Below the pieces are notes generated by a model that was not told where the DNA came from, did no database searches, and was given only the letters and a program-made list of their open reading frames with translations. The position numbers and the translations under genes were made by a program. A stretch of DNA of 64,000 nucleotides from Chionis minor (lineage: Eukaryota > Chordata > Aves > Charadriiformes > Chionididae), in NCBI GenBank assembly GCA_013398295.1, contig VZSF01007793.1, positions 410,655 to 474,654 on the forward strand. The letters run 5' to 3'. Numbering within the stretch: position 1 is the first letter of the stretch; every line of letters starts with the position of its first letter. Below, one piece after another: positions 53,101 through 64,000 of the stretch.

Positions 53101-55590
53101 CTGTATAAAAGCGGAATAGCTTGCACAGTCCGCTAGTAGGGCTGGTGATGGAGTGGGGGAAGAAATTCTGGGCAGTTCCAAGTGTTCAGTGTTCATTTCT
53201 CTCCTGGTGTGAACACTGCATAAACTCGGGACATTCAGTGTTTTGCTAAGAAGAGACGTGGGAGAAGGGACACCATCCCTGCCCCCTGCTCCCAGCGGTC
53301 TTGTGGCGTCTTGGATGTGCATTGAGAATTGGTGGTACCAGGTCATCGCTGTCCTTGGACAGGACACCCAGGGCATCTTGGCCAAGCCTGCCTGGTTTGT
53401 CCAGAATTTCCATGCTGGAGCCAGGGAATGTTCCTGGCACATTTTGTGAAGGTTTGTAGGTACTGTGAGAGACAGCATTTGGACAAAGCCAGCATCTACT
53501 GCAGGTGAGTTCAGCTGCCCTAGCCTGGCCAGGCTGCAGCAAACCCCTCCTGTGGCTGACAGTCACAAGCCCCTCACAGCGTTAAGCTGGAGAGCTGAGG
53601 GAAGAGGAGCATCCAGCGCAGCTTCTCCGTAGGATGCTCCACTGGGATCCTGTTTCTTGGTAAGCGGGGCTGGTTGCGGTGTTGAGCTTGCTTCTGCAAG
53701 GAGGAATTTCGACTGCCCAGCAGCCTGGCTGCTACTGGTCTGGCCTGGGAATTGGGTTTGAACTGCGCAGGAGGAACAGAGTGGCCAGACGGAGCTGCAG
53801 ATACCACACGTGGGGTTCAAAGTGTGTGTGCGGGGCGGTACAAGCCCACAAAGGCAGGGGCTCACCTAGGCTGGGGAGCACGGTTGTTGCTTGCGCTTGT
53901 GACTTTGTCCCAAGCACAGTGGCAGCTGGCAGGTCAGTCCTACAGCTGGACCTGGGCATGCAGGACCGTTCCAGCCACTCCAAGGAGCAATGACCAGCAA
54001 GCCGCTCCCTGTTGTGCTTGCCAAAATGAGCCTGAAAATTCTGAGGGCAGCTGAGACATCTGATTGCCAGGGGGCAAATGAGCTCATTAAAGAGAGCTGT
54101 TAATTATCTGTTAACTAATCCACTGAAGTTAACTGTTAACTAATCCGCTGAAGAGGGTGGAAGGGGAGGTGCTCACCATCTGTACTAGGGCTGGTGGTGT
54201 CTTCAGGCCCAGTGCCCAACTTCCCTCTGCCTCAGGAGAAGCCCCTGTGCCTGGGAAGCCGTGGCCTTGACAGCACTGAAGGTTCCCACAGAGCCGGCAC
54301 TGCCATCCTGCCAGGTGAGCTCTTGGATGGTCTTTACGGTAGGAGGTTGGGCGTTGCTTTCCAGCATTTGCTTTCTTCTCTTCCAGCCTCAGGGAATACC
54401 CGTTGTTTATTTTTCTTAGCCATCGAGTCACCTCCATCTTCTTCTGCCCTCCACGTACTTGTTGCTATTTGTGGGAGGGGTGCAGGGCAGCACCTCCCCG
54501 TTGCCGTGGGTGTGTTTCACTCGTGCCATTGGTAGCCCCATCCCGTTGCTCAGTCTGCCCGTCTGCTGCTGTGGGGCACATGGCTCTGTGAGCTGGGCAA
54601 CGTGGAGGAGCGGGAGGCGGTGGGCGAGTGACGGGAGCGGAGCAGGGGGAGGATTTATTGTCCCAGCCCTACGAGGCGGTGTTGCAACTGGGGTCCTGGG
54701 AGCTCACACCCGCCTCTGCAGCTCATCACCAATGCACGGACACAGGCGCTCCCCCGCTGCTGAAAGCTGAATATTACTGCTCCTCCCTCCATCTCTGGAG
54801 TGGGTTTCCCTGCAAAAAGCCGTCTGTCCGTGCCTGCCTGACAAAAATGCCTCCTTTGTTGCTGTGGGTCGCACACCATGTGGCTTGCTTTTTCCGTGAC
54901 CTCTGCTGTATTTCATTTCTTGCTGCTTTCTTCAGCAGCAGCAGCAGCACAGCCTCCCAAACCTTCTCTAACCCTGGTGTTGCTCTGAAGGGCGGCCGTT
55001 CCTGGTTGCTCCCCTGGTTGTGTGTGGGAGCTGCTCCCTGGGTTGTTGGGGATTTTAGCAGCCTTGTTCAGAGGTGGGGGTGGTTTGGTGTTTCCACGCT
55101 GCCCCACGCACATGTCTGGAGGTTTTTAGTTGCGTGGAGGTTGCCAGCAACCTGCGCAAGCGGGGACCACGCTGGCCTGGAATGAGGGGCCTCCCCAGTG
55201 TACGCACCGGTGCCAGATGAGCTGCTCTAGCTGGTGTGGACAAGCTTCTCATCTAGCATAAACCGGTTATTTAATCATTGTCAGCTAAACTACCAGCAGC
55301 CAGGCTTGGCTTGCAACTGAGTGCGTATGTATACATCTCTTGGAAAGAGCACGTCGCCTCCATGAGTGACCAAAAAGCCCCCGTCCTCTTCAGTAAACCC
55401 AACTCCCATGCAGTGATTTCCAAGAGGTGACACACCGTACCCCTGAGCGTCCCCACCACTCCCCAGGGTATGTATGGCTGCCCTACCCATGGGGTGACAG
55501 TCTCTGCCAGACCTTGTTCCTCCAACCGCGCTGGCAAAACGCTCGGTTTGCTGGGAGCCGTTTGTTTGGTTTTAATTTTGACTGAATGTA
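53101..55590. other. Intergenic, GC-rich, no gene supported
   Basis: Overlapping chance frames up to about 198 codons appear on both strands because stops are rare in GC-rich DNA. None has recognisable motifs, and opposite-strand frames are equally long. A short CAG run lies at about 54935-54948 and a 25-bp tandem duplication at 54108-54155. Confidence 0.6.
54108..54155. repeat. Tandem duplication, period 25 bp
   Basis: CTGTTAACTAATCC, then A or G and CTGAAG, starts at 54108 and again at 54133, with one mismatch in the shared core. Confidence 0.75.
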
Positions 55591-56200
55591 CAGTTTGCGA
55601 AGGGAAGCGAATGCTTTCGCACGTCTTCGTTAGCACAGATGTGGGGGAAGGCTGTGCGCTGGACCCGCTCCGGCTCCTGGAGATGGCGACGTGGAAGGCG
55701 GGTCACCTCCACCATGCTGCGGTCAGCGGGTGCTGCGGTGCAGGGCTGTCTGGAAACTAGCAATAACCTCCTTCTTACGCAGCGTTGAGGTGCTGCAGCG
55801 GCGCGCTTGGCCATCGGCGCCCCATGAGAACCTGCTACAATCGCTGGTTCTGATTTAGGGAGAGAAATGTTTCACTTCATTCACTTGACACGGCCTTGTT
55901 AGATGAAAGGTGTTTTGTGGTGCGGCATATGAAATGCCAAAGAGTGCAAAGCAGATGCTGAGGCTGATAAGGGAACCTTGCAGAGACAGCAGAAACCTTC
56001 CCAGCGCTCTCCTCAGAGCCGTGAGACGGCGGTGTGGCCGTGGGACGGCGGTGTGGCCGTGGGAGCTCGCTGCTTTCTTCTCGGCAGCGCTCACGTGAGA
56101 AACGCAGCATCTTGGCGGCGTTCCTCCAGCCGCTTGTATGCTGGCTGGTTCACCCTTCCTCCGGCTCAATCCGTGACGGCGCGCGTACCTCCTGGACAGG
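55590..56200. promoter_or_regulatory. CpG-rich block, possible CpG island
   Basis: CpGs are dense at about 55597-55735 and 55990-56190, with runs such as GACGGCGGTGTGGCCG and GACGGCGCGCG; the surrounding intergenic DNA is poorer in CpG. It lies about 5.6 kb beyond the TMEM131L stop. No TATA box or spliced exon could be tied to it. It may be an enhancer or the promoter of a noncoding or downstream transcript. Confidence 0.4.
56025..56062. repeat. Tandem duplication, 2 x 19 bp, GC-rich
   Basis: GACGGCGGTGTGGCCGTGG occurs at 56025-56043 and again at 56044-56062, apparently exact, inside the CpG-rich block. Confidence 0.85.
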
Positions 56201-58093
56201 GTGCGTGGCACTTGTGAGGGAGTGGAAAATGACCTCATTGCTGCCCTGTTTCCAGAGCAGTGTGGGAAGCCTTTGCTCCCCCTTGGCTCCCCCTGTGCTT
56301 TTCAGCTGCGCCACCCACAGTTTGCGGAGCAAATGGTTTCTGGAGCTTGGGAGCAGTTTCGTATCGATCTGTTCTTTCCATAGCTGCCTGCAGCTCAATC
56401 AGTCTCTCCGCAGACAGCAAGTGGTTGATAACCAGAGGAGATGCCAGCCCTACTTCTGTTGATGAGAGCCTCTCCTAAATCACAGCTTGTGTTCCTCCTT
56501 CAGTTATTAGCTTTTAATTAGGCACCTAACGCTCCTTCCCATTGGCTCAGGGCATCAGGCACACACCGTGCATGCCTTTGGTGTGAACATCCCACTGTTA
56601 GCACTGCCTTCAGATCACGCACTCCCCAAATGACTTTGGGAACTGATTTGCAGTTTTTCCTGCCTGTATGTCCTTGGCATGTAATGCTCTTGCCAGGGCT
56701 GCAATAAATCAGACCGTAGATATTTTCTGCTTAACCAAGGCTCAGTGTACAATCTTCCCATACCATCTCTCTGGTGAACACAGATGCCACTGAGCAATTT
56801 TCTCCAAGCACTTTGCTATCACTTTCATCACTGCTACATCACAGCAACCACAGCTCATCTCCCTCTCTCCTGGCTTGCAGAGTTTGCTTACTCTTTCGGT
56901 TGCAGCCCTGAACATTGCGGCTCTGCATGGCCTAGCCTGAGCTGTCCATGGCTTATGGGGTGGGATGCTCCTGATGGAAGCAGAAACCTGGGACACAAGG
57001 ACCTGATGGAGATGCCCGGGGTGGAGAGCCTGCGGGGGCCGAGCTGACAGTCACACAAGCTTTTCCTGTCTGTAAGTATTTCTGCCTTCTGAGTACAGCT
57101 CACAGGTGAGGTTAAGAGTTTCCCTTGCAATAGCTGAACTTCATGACCCTACAGCAATGTGCAACTTTTGGAAGCCCTCAACTCACAATGTCATTAAGGA
57201 GGGGTATCTTTTTGCCTTTTATAGATGCCCTGCTTATTCGCTGGTTGCTGAAGGATGGGTTTGTTGGGTTTTTGTTTTTGTTTTTTTTCCTAAGAAAGGA
57301 ACCTTTTCTGTTCATTTGAAAGATTTGTAATAACTTACCAGTTTAAGGACTAAAATTTGTCACACAACTTGTTGAGGACCAAATAATGGTTTCTAGAAAT
57401 GCCTCAAAAATCCTTGAGTGAGATATAAATAAGAGTTAACAGATACTTTATTAATTTGCTTAGTGAAATGTAAGCCTGTGAGCATCCTTCAGAACAACTT
57501 ATTGGACTGACGCTCAGTAAGCTGCAGATTTGGTTTTGGTTGCAAGAACCTCATATGCCATTTGCTGTAATAAGAAACCTGAAACCTAACCAAAGCAGTA
57601 TTCCTCTTTCTGAAGACCTGACTTGAGGGATGAACACAAGGCTCCTAGATGGCCTTCTGTCCAACCTTCTCCTTGCTTTCTCTTGTCTGAGTAGTCCTTT
57701 GTCTGTATCATCTGCAGACCCATCAACCTCGAGTTCAGCTGTCTTGGCCAAAGCACCATTGATATTTTGTATAGAGAGAGTTTGTTAGAGAAGTCCTCAA
57801 GAGACTGAGTATTGAGTTCTATAAATAAAAATAGGAAACAGATGGCACTAGTATCAAAAGTTAAGTGTTTTTTAACTGGTCTAGTAACTAATGTTCTTAT
57901 GTACCTACAAAGATATTACAGTTTTATCTTTGCAATGATCAAAAGAGCAACTTTCACGCACTTGCCAGGCACACACAGCCATGCATTTTAATAGATGACA
58001 GGCCAAATATACCCTTACAGTAGTGGGACCGACTTGCCGATTTCAAATTCCCCCATGTATTCCTGCAGTGAATAAACCCTAATGACTGCTCAG

Positions 58094-58145
58094 TGGGGGT
58101 GGGGGGGTTGGTTTTGGTTTTTTTTTGGTTTTGGGTTTTTTTTTT
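58094..58145 (+). repeat. G-rich/T-rich low-complexity tract
   Basis: GGGGGTGGGGGGGTTGG, then GGTTTT units and poly-T. The make-up mirrors the complement of the 14548-14590 tract. Confidence 0.75.
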
Positions 58146-58531
58146 AATTACTGTGGACTCAGTGTTGTCTCAAACAAACTGCAGATATTAAGAGAACTGA
58201 AGTCCACAAGCCTGGGGTCTGAGAGAGAGCCCAGTAAGGAAGGGCTTCATGAGATGAAGAAGTAGGAAGCCTCTGGAGCTTGCCAGGTCTCCTCGAGGTG
58301 CCGAGCATGTCAGCATCCCTCCCTGTTTAGATCAGCCCCATATCTGTTTTAACTTCCAGAAAGAAATGTGGAGAAGTAAGACCATAACATACCTGACTTA
58401 GATTGGTACAAGCTGCAATGTGGTCTCTTGGACAGGTTGTGTGTATGATGTCTAACATGACTGAACCCACGGGAATCACAGCACTGTCTAGCAGCGAGTG
58501 GAAATATTTTGTGCCAGCTGCTGCAAACTCA

Positions 58532-58595
58532 GAAAACTGTCTTCCAGTTGCACAATTTATTCTGAAAACTGTTTCCCAGTTGTACAATTTATTCT
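58532..58595. repeat. Tandem duplication, 2 x 32 bp
   Basis: Units 58532-58563 and 58564-58595 differ at about three positions; each begins GAAAACTGT and ends CAATTTATTCT. Confidence 0.85.
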
Positions 58596-60358
58596 GAGGG
58601 CAGAAGAGGCTGTTTCTCCCAAGCTAGAATAAGTCTTGTGGAGTCCAGACTTTTTTAAGAGTCACAGTTGATCTAAAGCTTGCTCTTATGTGAGATGCTG
58701 ACTTTTATTAGTTTGTCTGCAAAACAGCTGCTTCTGCTTTCCATAAACACTGAACGCTCGTTTGAAGTCTGTTGCTCTCCTGTGCCTGGGTGCTCTGCTC
58801 TGTAAGCCAAACCCTGAGCTGTTGGAGGGGAACACCGCTGCTTGCACCATGGCTCCTCGTTGCTCTTGCGGAAACTTGGCTTTCCAGGGCATGGGCTTCT
58901 GTTTTGTTTGCCTGGTTTGTTTGTTGCCTGCACGTTTGTTTGATTATTAAAGATTCTAACCTTTTACTTAGCTTGATTGAAAAGCAAATTTTTGGTGGTG
59001 GCAATGGAAACATGGTGCGCAGTTAAGAAACCCCTGGATCTGATAACAGTGCCCTTCCTCTGTGCTCCCTATCAAAATGGCCTGGAGTCGAGCTCCAGAA
59101 GGCCTGTGCAAGAACCTGGATGTCACCTCCAAAAATTGTGCAAAAAGTCTGCAGCAAGGATTTTTTTCCTCAAATTCCATTTTAGCCATTAGACCTTAGT
59201 TTGTCTTCTACAATAAATAAAGAAGGAAAGAAAGTCAGCTTTCTTTTGGTAGGTAGATCATCAGCAAGTCACATTTAGTGACACTTGTAATGTGCTTTAA
59301 GAATTAGGCAATACAGTCTTACCTCAGTGACGAGAGAGACTTGGGCAAAATTTGGCATGCTGCTGCCCCATGGGGCACCTAGGTATTTAGCATTTAGTTC
59401 TTGGGTGTCCGGTATTCATCTGGCACCTCATTCATATCTGAAGGCCTTTGTGTTTAGATAGCATCCGCTTCTGCTTCTGAGGATGCTCTAGAGGTCTCAG
59501 TGCAGCTGGTGGCAGCCGTCCCTGCTGGTGTCCTGTGGTTAAGCTCCTGCTCATTTCTTTTCTGCCCACCTTTTCTGCAAAGCTTAATCCAGTTCTTAAT
59601 CACCTGCCTCCTTCAGAAAACACGTCCAGAACATGAGAAAGTAGCACCTCCTTTTCTTCTGTGTCTTGGTTGTAGGAGCATTTACAGAGATTTAGGGAGC
59701 CCTCAGGTTCCAAAAAAATATCCTCTGCCATGGGACTGGAGCAGTCATGGAGTATCTGCCCAGAATTTCTGTATGTGTCCCACTTATTGTAGGAAAAGGA
59801 GCGATTTTGAGAACTTGTCTTGGTGGTTTTCCCCTGCCACAGCCTCTTGGACAGAAGATTATGGCTTTCCAGAGCCAGGCAAAGCCAATGCCTCTGCATG
59901 CAGCAGCAGTCCTGCCCTGCTGCTCTGCGAGTGTCCAGGCTGGATTAAATGTAGGCACCTGCGGCAACCCAGCTCTCAGCTGCTTCCCCACCAGCAGGGA
60001 CAGGGAACTGGGACGTCTCATTGTCTCTGGTCTGTCCCCTCTTCTGGCTCTCCACGCTTGAGGAGGGGGAATGGAGCAAGGAGAGGTGGATGCAACCCCC
60101 CCCTCCGGACAGACCGCCCCGCAGCACCTCTTCGCCTTCACTATCTGATTCCCTCTTTAAAATGCAGTGGAGGTCCATCTAATTAGAGAGTAAATACACT
60201 GTTAAAGGCACAGCTTTAGCTACAAAATTGTTCTCTTTCATGCCAAAAGTTATAGGGAAAAGCAAGGGTTGGAGGGGCAGGAAAACCCCTGGCTGAACTC
60301 TGGAATGGGAAGTATGAAACTTCAAGGACAAAGTAGGTCAGAGAAGCCCCCGAGGCAC

Positions 60359-60428
60359 GGTGGTGAGCATCTCATCTCCACATGCCTTGGCAAGGTGGTG
60401 AGCATCTCATCTCCACGTGCCTCAAGGG
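60359..60428. repeat. Direct repeat, period 35 bp
   Basis: GGTGGTGAGCATCTCATCTC, then CAC-TGCCT, occurs at 60359 and again at 60394, with the ends less alike. Confidence 0.8.
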
Positions 60429-61071
60429 CAGCTGGGTTGAGGCCCTTGCTCAGCCTGTGATTGCCAAACACTTGTGCAGCCAGGTGTGGCGCGAGGCCGG
60501 CAGTGGCCTGCCAGCCCCCCATCCCACCTGCCTCCTGTTCTGGGGGTCGTCTTCACCCCCGACAGGTCCCCGGGGAGGTTTTGCTCCCCTTGGGATGACA
60601 TGATCTGGCCTGAGTAAGGCTGATCCTTGGGAAGACAAATGAAGATCTATTAGTGATTGCTATTTCTTTATTTATTTCTGGGTATTTCCTGGTTTCAGTG
60701 TTGTGCAATGTTTACCAAAGATGCCCAGCCAAAGTAAACCACCCGAATGAAAAATTGCACATGAAAAAAAGCCAGCTGCACACCAAAGCCAGTCCCTTGC
60801 CCTCAAGTGCTTTAGTCACTTCAGATTAGGCGCTCGCTTGCCGTTCTCCTGCAGGTAGGCTTGTAAGCAATCGCCCTGAGACAAACCTGCCCGCGGTATG
60901 CGGCCACTGGCAGAAAGCTTAGGCAGGTCTGGAAAGACTCTCTAGCAAGGGGAGGGATTAACATGCCTGCTTGTTAACTTTGGCAGCGTGCGTAGTTGTG
61001 GGCCAGCAGAGTTAAGAAAAGCAAATGGGCAGGGAGTATTTTATGATCGGTGGCGTTCCTGGGAGACTGGC

Positions 61072-61090
61072 GGGGAGGGGGGGAGGTGGG
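61072..61090 (+). other. Canonical G-quadruplex motif
   Basis: GGGGAGGGGGGGAGGTGGG gives four runs of at least three G with loops of 1, 1 and 4 bases. Confidence 0.7.
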
Positions 61091-61200
61091 CAGCGTGTGT
61101 CTTCTGGGAACTTCCTAGCAGGAGTAAAAGGCAGAGCAGAGCACAAAGTGGTTCCTTTATGGCCAAGAGGCTGTTTTGGCAGGAGGAGCAGTACGGAGCC

Positions 61201-64000
61201 AAAACGTATGGAAACACTCCCTTCTCCCTTAATCCAGTCGCAGACCTGATTTACCCAGGACAAGTCACTGGTATCAATGTTGTTCTGTTACTCAGTGAGA
61301 AGTTATGAGCTCACAGGTGGGGTTTTTTTGTCCAGCAAACCAGCTTACCGGCTCCTTGCAGGATTCCCCGTGAAAGAGAAGGGGCTGCCTAGCCTGGAGA
61401 CAGGATTTTTCCACCTGCAGAAAAAGGGAAAAAGTCAAACTCATTCACAGGTTGTGTTTCATCTTGACAAGTGTGAGGAATAGTTATTTTACAGAAAAAT
61501 TTAGACCTCTGAATGACAGGGGACAAGAGTCTAGCCAGCCTTCACCTTATCCGTCCCTTTTCCCATTACTCACTGCATTTTTATTAGTGACTCTTGAAAG
61601 AACACTGTTCAACTGGAAGGCTTTGCAAGTATCAGACAGAAACATGGAGATGCCAGAGAGATGACTGAGCGGGAGTCCACTCAACAGAGGGTCATGCATC
61701 TCAGTATCCTTTGCTTGGCTGTTTGGTCCCAGATGCAAGCTGAGAACAAAGAGTTCGAGGAACCAACCCAAGAGAAATAAAGTACTGCAAAGGACTGATT
61801 TTAAAGGAAATGTGTTGAACCTATTAATCATGGAACATACAGGAAATTAATTTAAAATGATGTCATAAAAATAGCCCATGAAAGAACTGCAAATGTAACA
61901 TAATTTCTATAAATAGAAAAGAATCTTTATACTGACACTTGTGTAAGTTATAAGCTGAAAGCAAACCAGGTGGCCAGTCTATTGGGTAAGAGTTGTTAAA
62001 CATTGGATGTTAAGATCCAAAGAAACAAAGATCTTCTTGTACCTGTAGGAGCAAACCTCATGATGAGTTTGGCGTTGGAGGAATATCACCTGCAACGATA
62101 CAAGCTAAGTTGATGCTCTTTCCCATGGTAGAGCAGAGGTATGGTGGCCAAATTTTATTGTCCTGTGGTTACCTCTGAACCAGCTTATACTTGTTCCGTT
62201 GTTCCAGCTGTTGAGATGGAAGTTGGCTGTTTTCAGCTCTTTTTGCCTATATTTCCTTTCATTCTTCTTCCTTTGATATCTCTTCTGTCCGAAAGCTGCA
62301 AATTACAGAGCTAATTACTTGAAAGCATGAGTTACCATGTGTCCTACACTTACGAGAGATCTACAAGTCCTTTTAGCATTACTACAGCCCCCTGTTACAC
62401 AATTTTGTACAAGTTCCCTACTTGCTTTCAAGTGAAGAGTGGGGGTTTTTTTGTTTGTTTTCTGTTACCCTGTGCTTGCGATCACCTATTGCACTGGGGT
62501 TTTGGTCTCTGCTGGAGTTGCAATGTCCTGCTAAAAGGTCTACAGGGTCAGCTATGCTTCTGGACCATCACGATTGGAGTAGTGGAACATTGCTAAGAAA
62601 GGACTACTCCTTCTCAAGTCTGTGCCACTGCTGCCCAGCCTGTGTTCCATTTTTTCAAGTGGGTACCATGACCTGGCAGAAACCACTGGGTTGGAACAAA
62701 ACCTGAAGAAAGAAAAGAAAACCATTTCCCATCAAAGCTCTTGACTAAATGCACCGCTCTGGGAGAGCGTGGTTGGCTGTGGGAGGGCTTGCCGCAGGCG
62801 TCTCCAGACCATCCTGGACATACCTTCATCGCCGAGGCACAGCTGTGCCCTACGTGCCATGCCCAGGTAGTTTTGTTTGGATGTTAGAGAGTAATTCAGC
62901 TCAAAGTTTGTAAAAGTGGGTATTTGACTGTAGTAGAAATCACCTTGTTTTGGGGGGTTGATCCCCTAGTATGGGCTGTTTCTCTGTGTAGATACTGTGA
63001 TAAAGACAAATTCATATTGCAGTGCAGGCATAAGAGTTGCACAGTCCGTTCTGACTCTATCATTGCTAAGCCGGTACTGCTACACTCAAGAAAACTCACA
63101 GAAGAGCAAGAAATGCAATCTGAGGATAATTTAGGAGGAATGATGAAAATAGCTGAGTGTGTACTTGAAAATCAGCTTGGGATGTCTGTTTTCAATCATG
63201 TTCAAGCCTGGAAACTCAGAGAATGGTCAGATATTGGAAATATCTAATTATTTGAAGATGTTTTGGTGGCTCTGTTAGATTCAACACACACTTTTCAAAT
63301 ACTTATTGACAACATTTTACGATCAGGATTTTCATTTTTAGTAAATTTTTTTTTTTTCATGGGTGTTTACAACTCTGCTGTGTTCAAGCTTCTAAAAAGT
63401 TGGTTTAAAAAATTATGTAAATGCAAAAGAACACAATAGAACCCTGCAAGAAACTCACAAAACATGTCATTTTTCCAGTGCACAAAACCTTGGAAATAGC
63501 TCATTAAATTTTTTCCTATTTTTTTTTTAAATACAGAGCTTTGATAGGAAATAAATCAAGAAAAGTACCTGCACTGAATGAAGAGCTTCTCAGCTCTTGA
63601 ATAACTGAAAATGAAGATTTGGAATGGACTGGTTATCTCTTTCTGAAATGCACTGTCACGTCTGAAATATTTCATAGCATCAGGTACAGAGGGAGCGAAT
63701 GCAAAGCCTGAACTACCTGTGCAAAATAGATCCTGGCATTGTCTTTTTGGGAATGAGTACAAAAATCTTGATATTTTTATGGCATATGATAATGATCTGA
63801 TTCATTTCCTGCTAAAATTCTTGCCCAACTGTTAAACATTTTTTTTTTTTTTTTTTTTTGTATAACAAGCAGTTAAATATGTATATCTCTGTATCCCGGC
63901 ACAGTGTTTTCCATCTCCGTACAGGAAAAAAACTCTAGCTGGTTCTGCAATGACTTGGTCACATTCCCAGGAATGTTTCCCTTCTGTTAAAAAAAAAAAA
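61201..64000. other. Intergenic, no gene supported
   Basis: AT-leaning. A frame at about 62960-63247 without stops is unrecognised. A T tract of about 21 lies at 63839-63859, and the window ends in an A tract. Confidence 0.6.

Larger units (their letters stand above)
56201..60000. other. Intergenic, no gene supported
   Basis: Returns to average composition. It contains a G-rich/T-rich low-complexity tract at 58094-58145 and a 32-bp tandem duplication at 58532-58595. The open frame at 59500-60186 is long but not recognisable. Confidence 0.6.
60001..61200. other. Intergenic, GC-rich, with direct repeat and G-quadruplex motif
   Basis: No gene supported. It contains a 35-bp-period direct repeat (60359-60428) and a G-quadruplex motif at 61072-61090. 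Confidence 0.6.

Noticed and set aside
52882..53478. Minus-strand open frame of 198 codons
   Set aside because: No recognisable domain or motif, low-quality residue make-up, and the opposite strand also holds open frames. Taken as chance.
54628..55185. Plus-strand open frame of 185 codons
   Set aside because: GC-rich region where stops are rare; no similarity recognised.
59500..60186. Plus-strand open frame of 228 codons
   Set aside because: Long for chance, but it has no recognisable family, splice context or promoter, and minus-strand frames of similar quality overlap it.
50010..64000. TLR2, the expected next gene by mammalian order
   Set aside because: No leucine-rich-repeat or TIR-coding frame appears on either strand; it would lie beyond the window if order is conserved.

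Overview
This is vertebrate nuclear DNA, almost certainly from a bird. Genes are split by introns with GT-AG splice sites and the intronic DNA is AT-leaning. There is a 5'-truncated CR1 LINE and a solo LTR of a type common in birds. No prokaryotic operon, CRISPR array or phage is present.

Region 1-50009 is a single gene on the plus strand, TMEM131L (transmembrane protein 131-like, formerly KIAA0922). I could place 32 coding exons between 2949 and 50009. Joined, they keep one open frame of about 1,535 codons plus stop, with every intron phase consistent. Roughly 70 N-terminal residues, including the signal peptide, are missing because the first exon(s) lie upstream; positions 1-2948 are the end of an intron. 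The protein is a single-pass membrane protein. Its lumenal part (about 800 residues) begins with a PapD-like/Ig-like module and carries many N-glycosylation sequons. One membrane helix is split between exons 20 and 21, and a Ser/Lys-rich cytosolic tail of about 715 residues follows. Residue numbers count from the first complete codon of window exon 1.

The introns hold a CR1 remnant (about 11515-12058), an older antisense CR1-like stretch (about 9790-9945), a solo LTR (about 27359-27945) and two faint copies of an old amniote interspersed repeat. They also hold several perfect hairpins and palindromes, and a 26-N assembly gap inside a poly-C tract at 14522-14547. A GC-rich island sits at about 14.6-15.4 kb. 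Intron 29 uses a GC donor.

Region 50010-64000 is a short 3' UTR with two AATAAA signals, then about 14 kb of intergenic DNA with no gene I can support. It contains a CpG-rich block (about 55590-56200), small tandem duplications, a G-quadruplex motif and a 46-bp nested inverted repeat. In mammals TLR2 follows this gene; its coding sequence is not seen here. I found no previously undescribed protein system. The most interesting points are the GC-AG intron, the paired intronic hairpins and the CpG-rich block beyond the gene.
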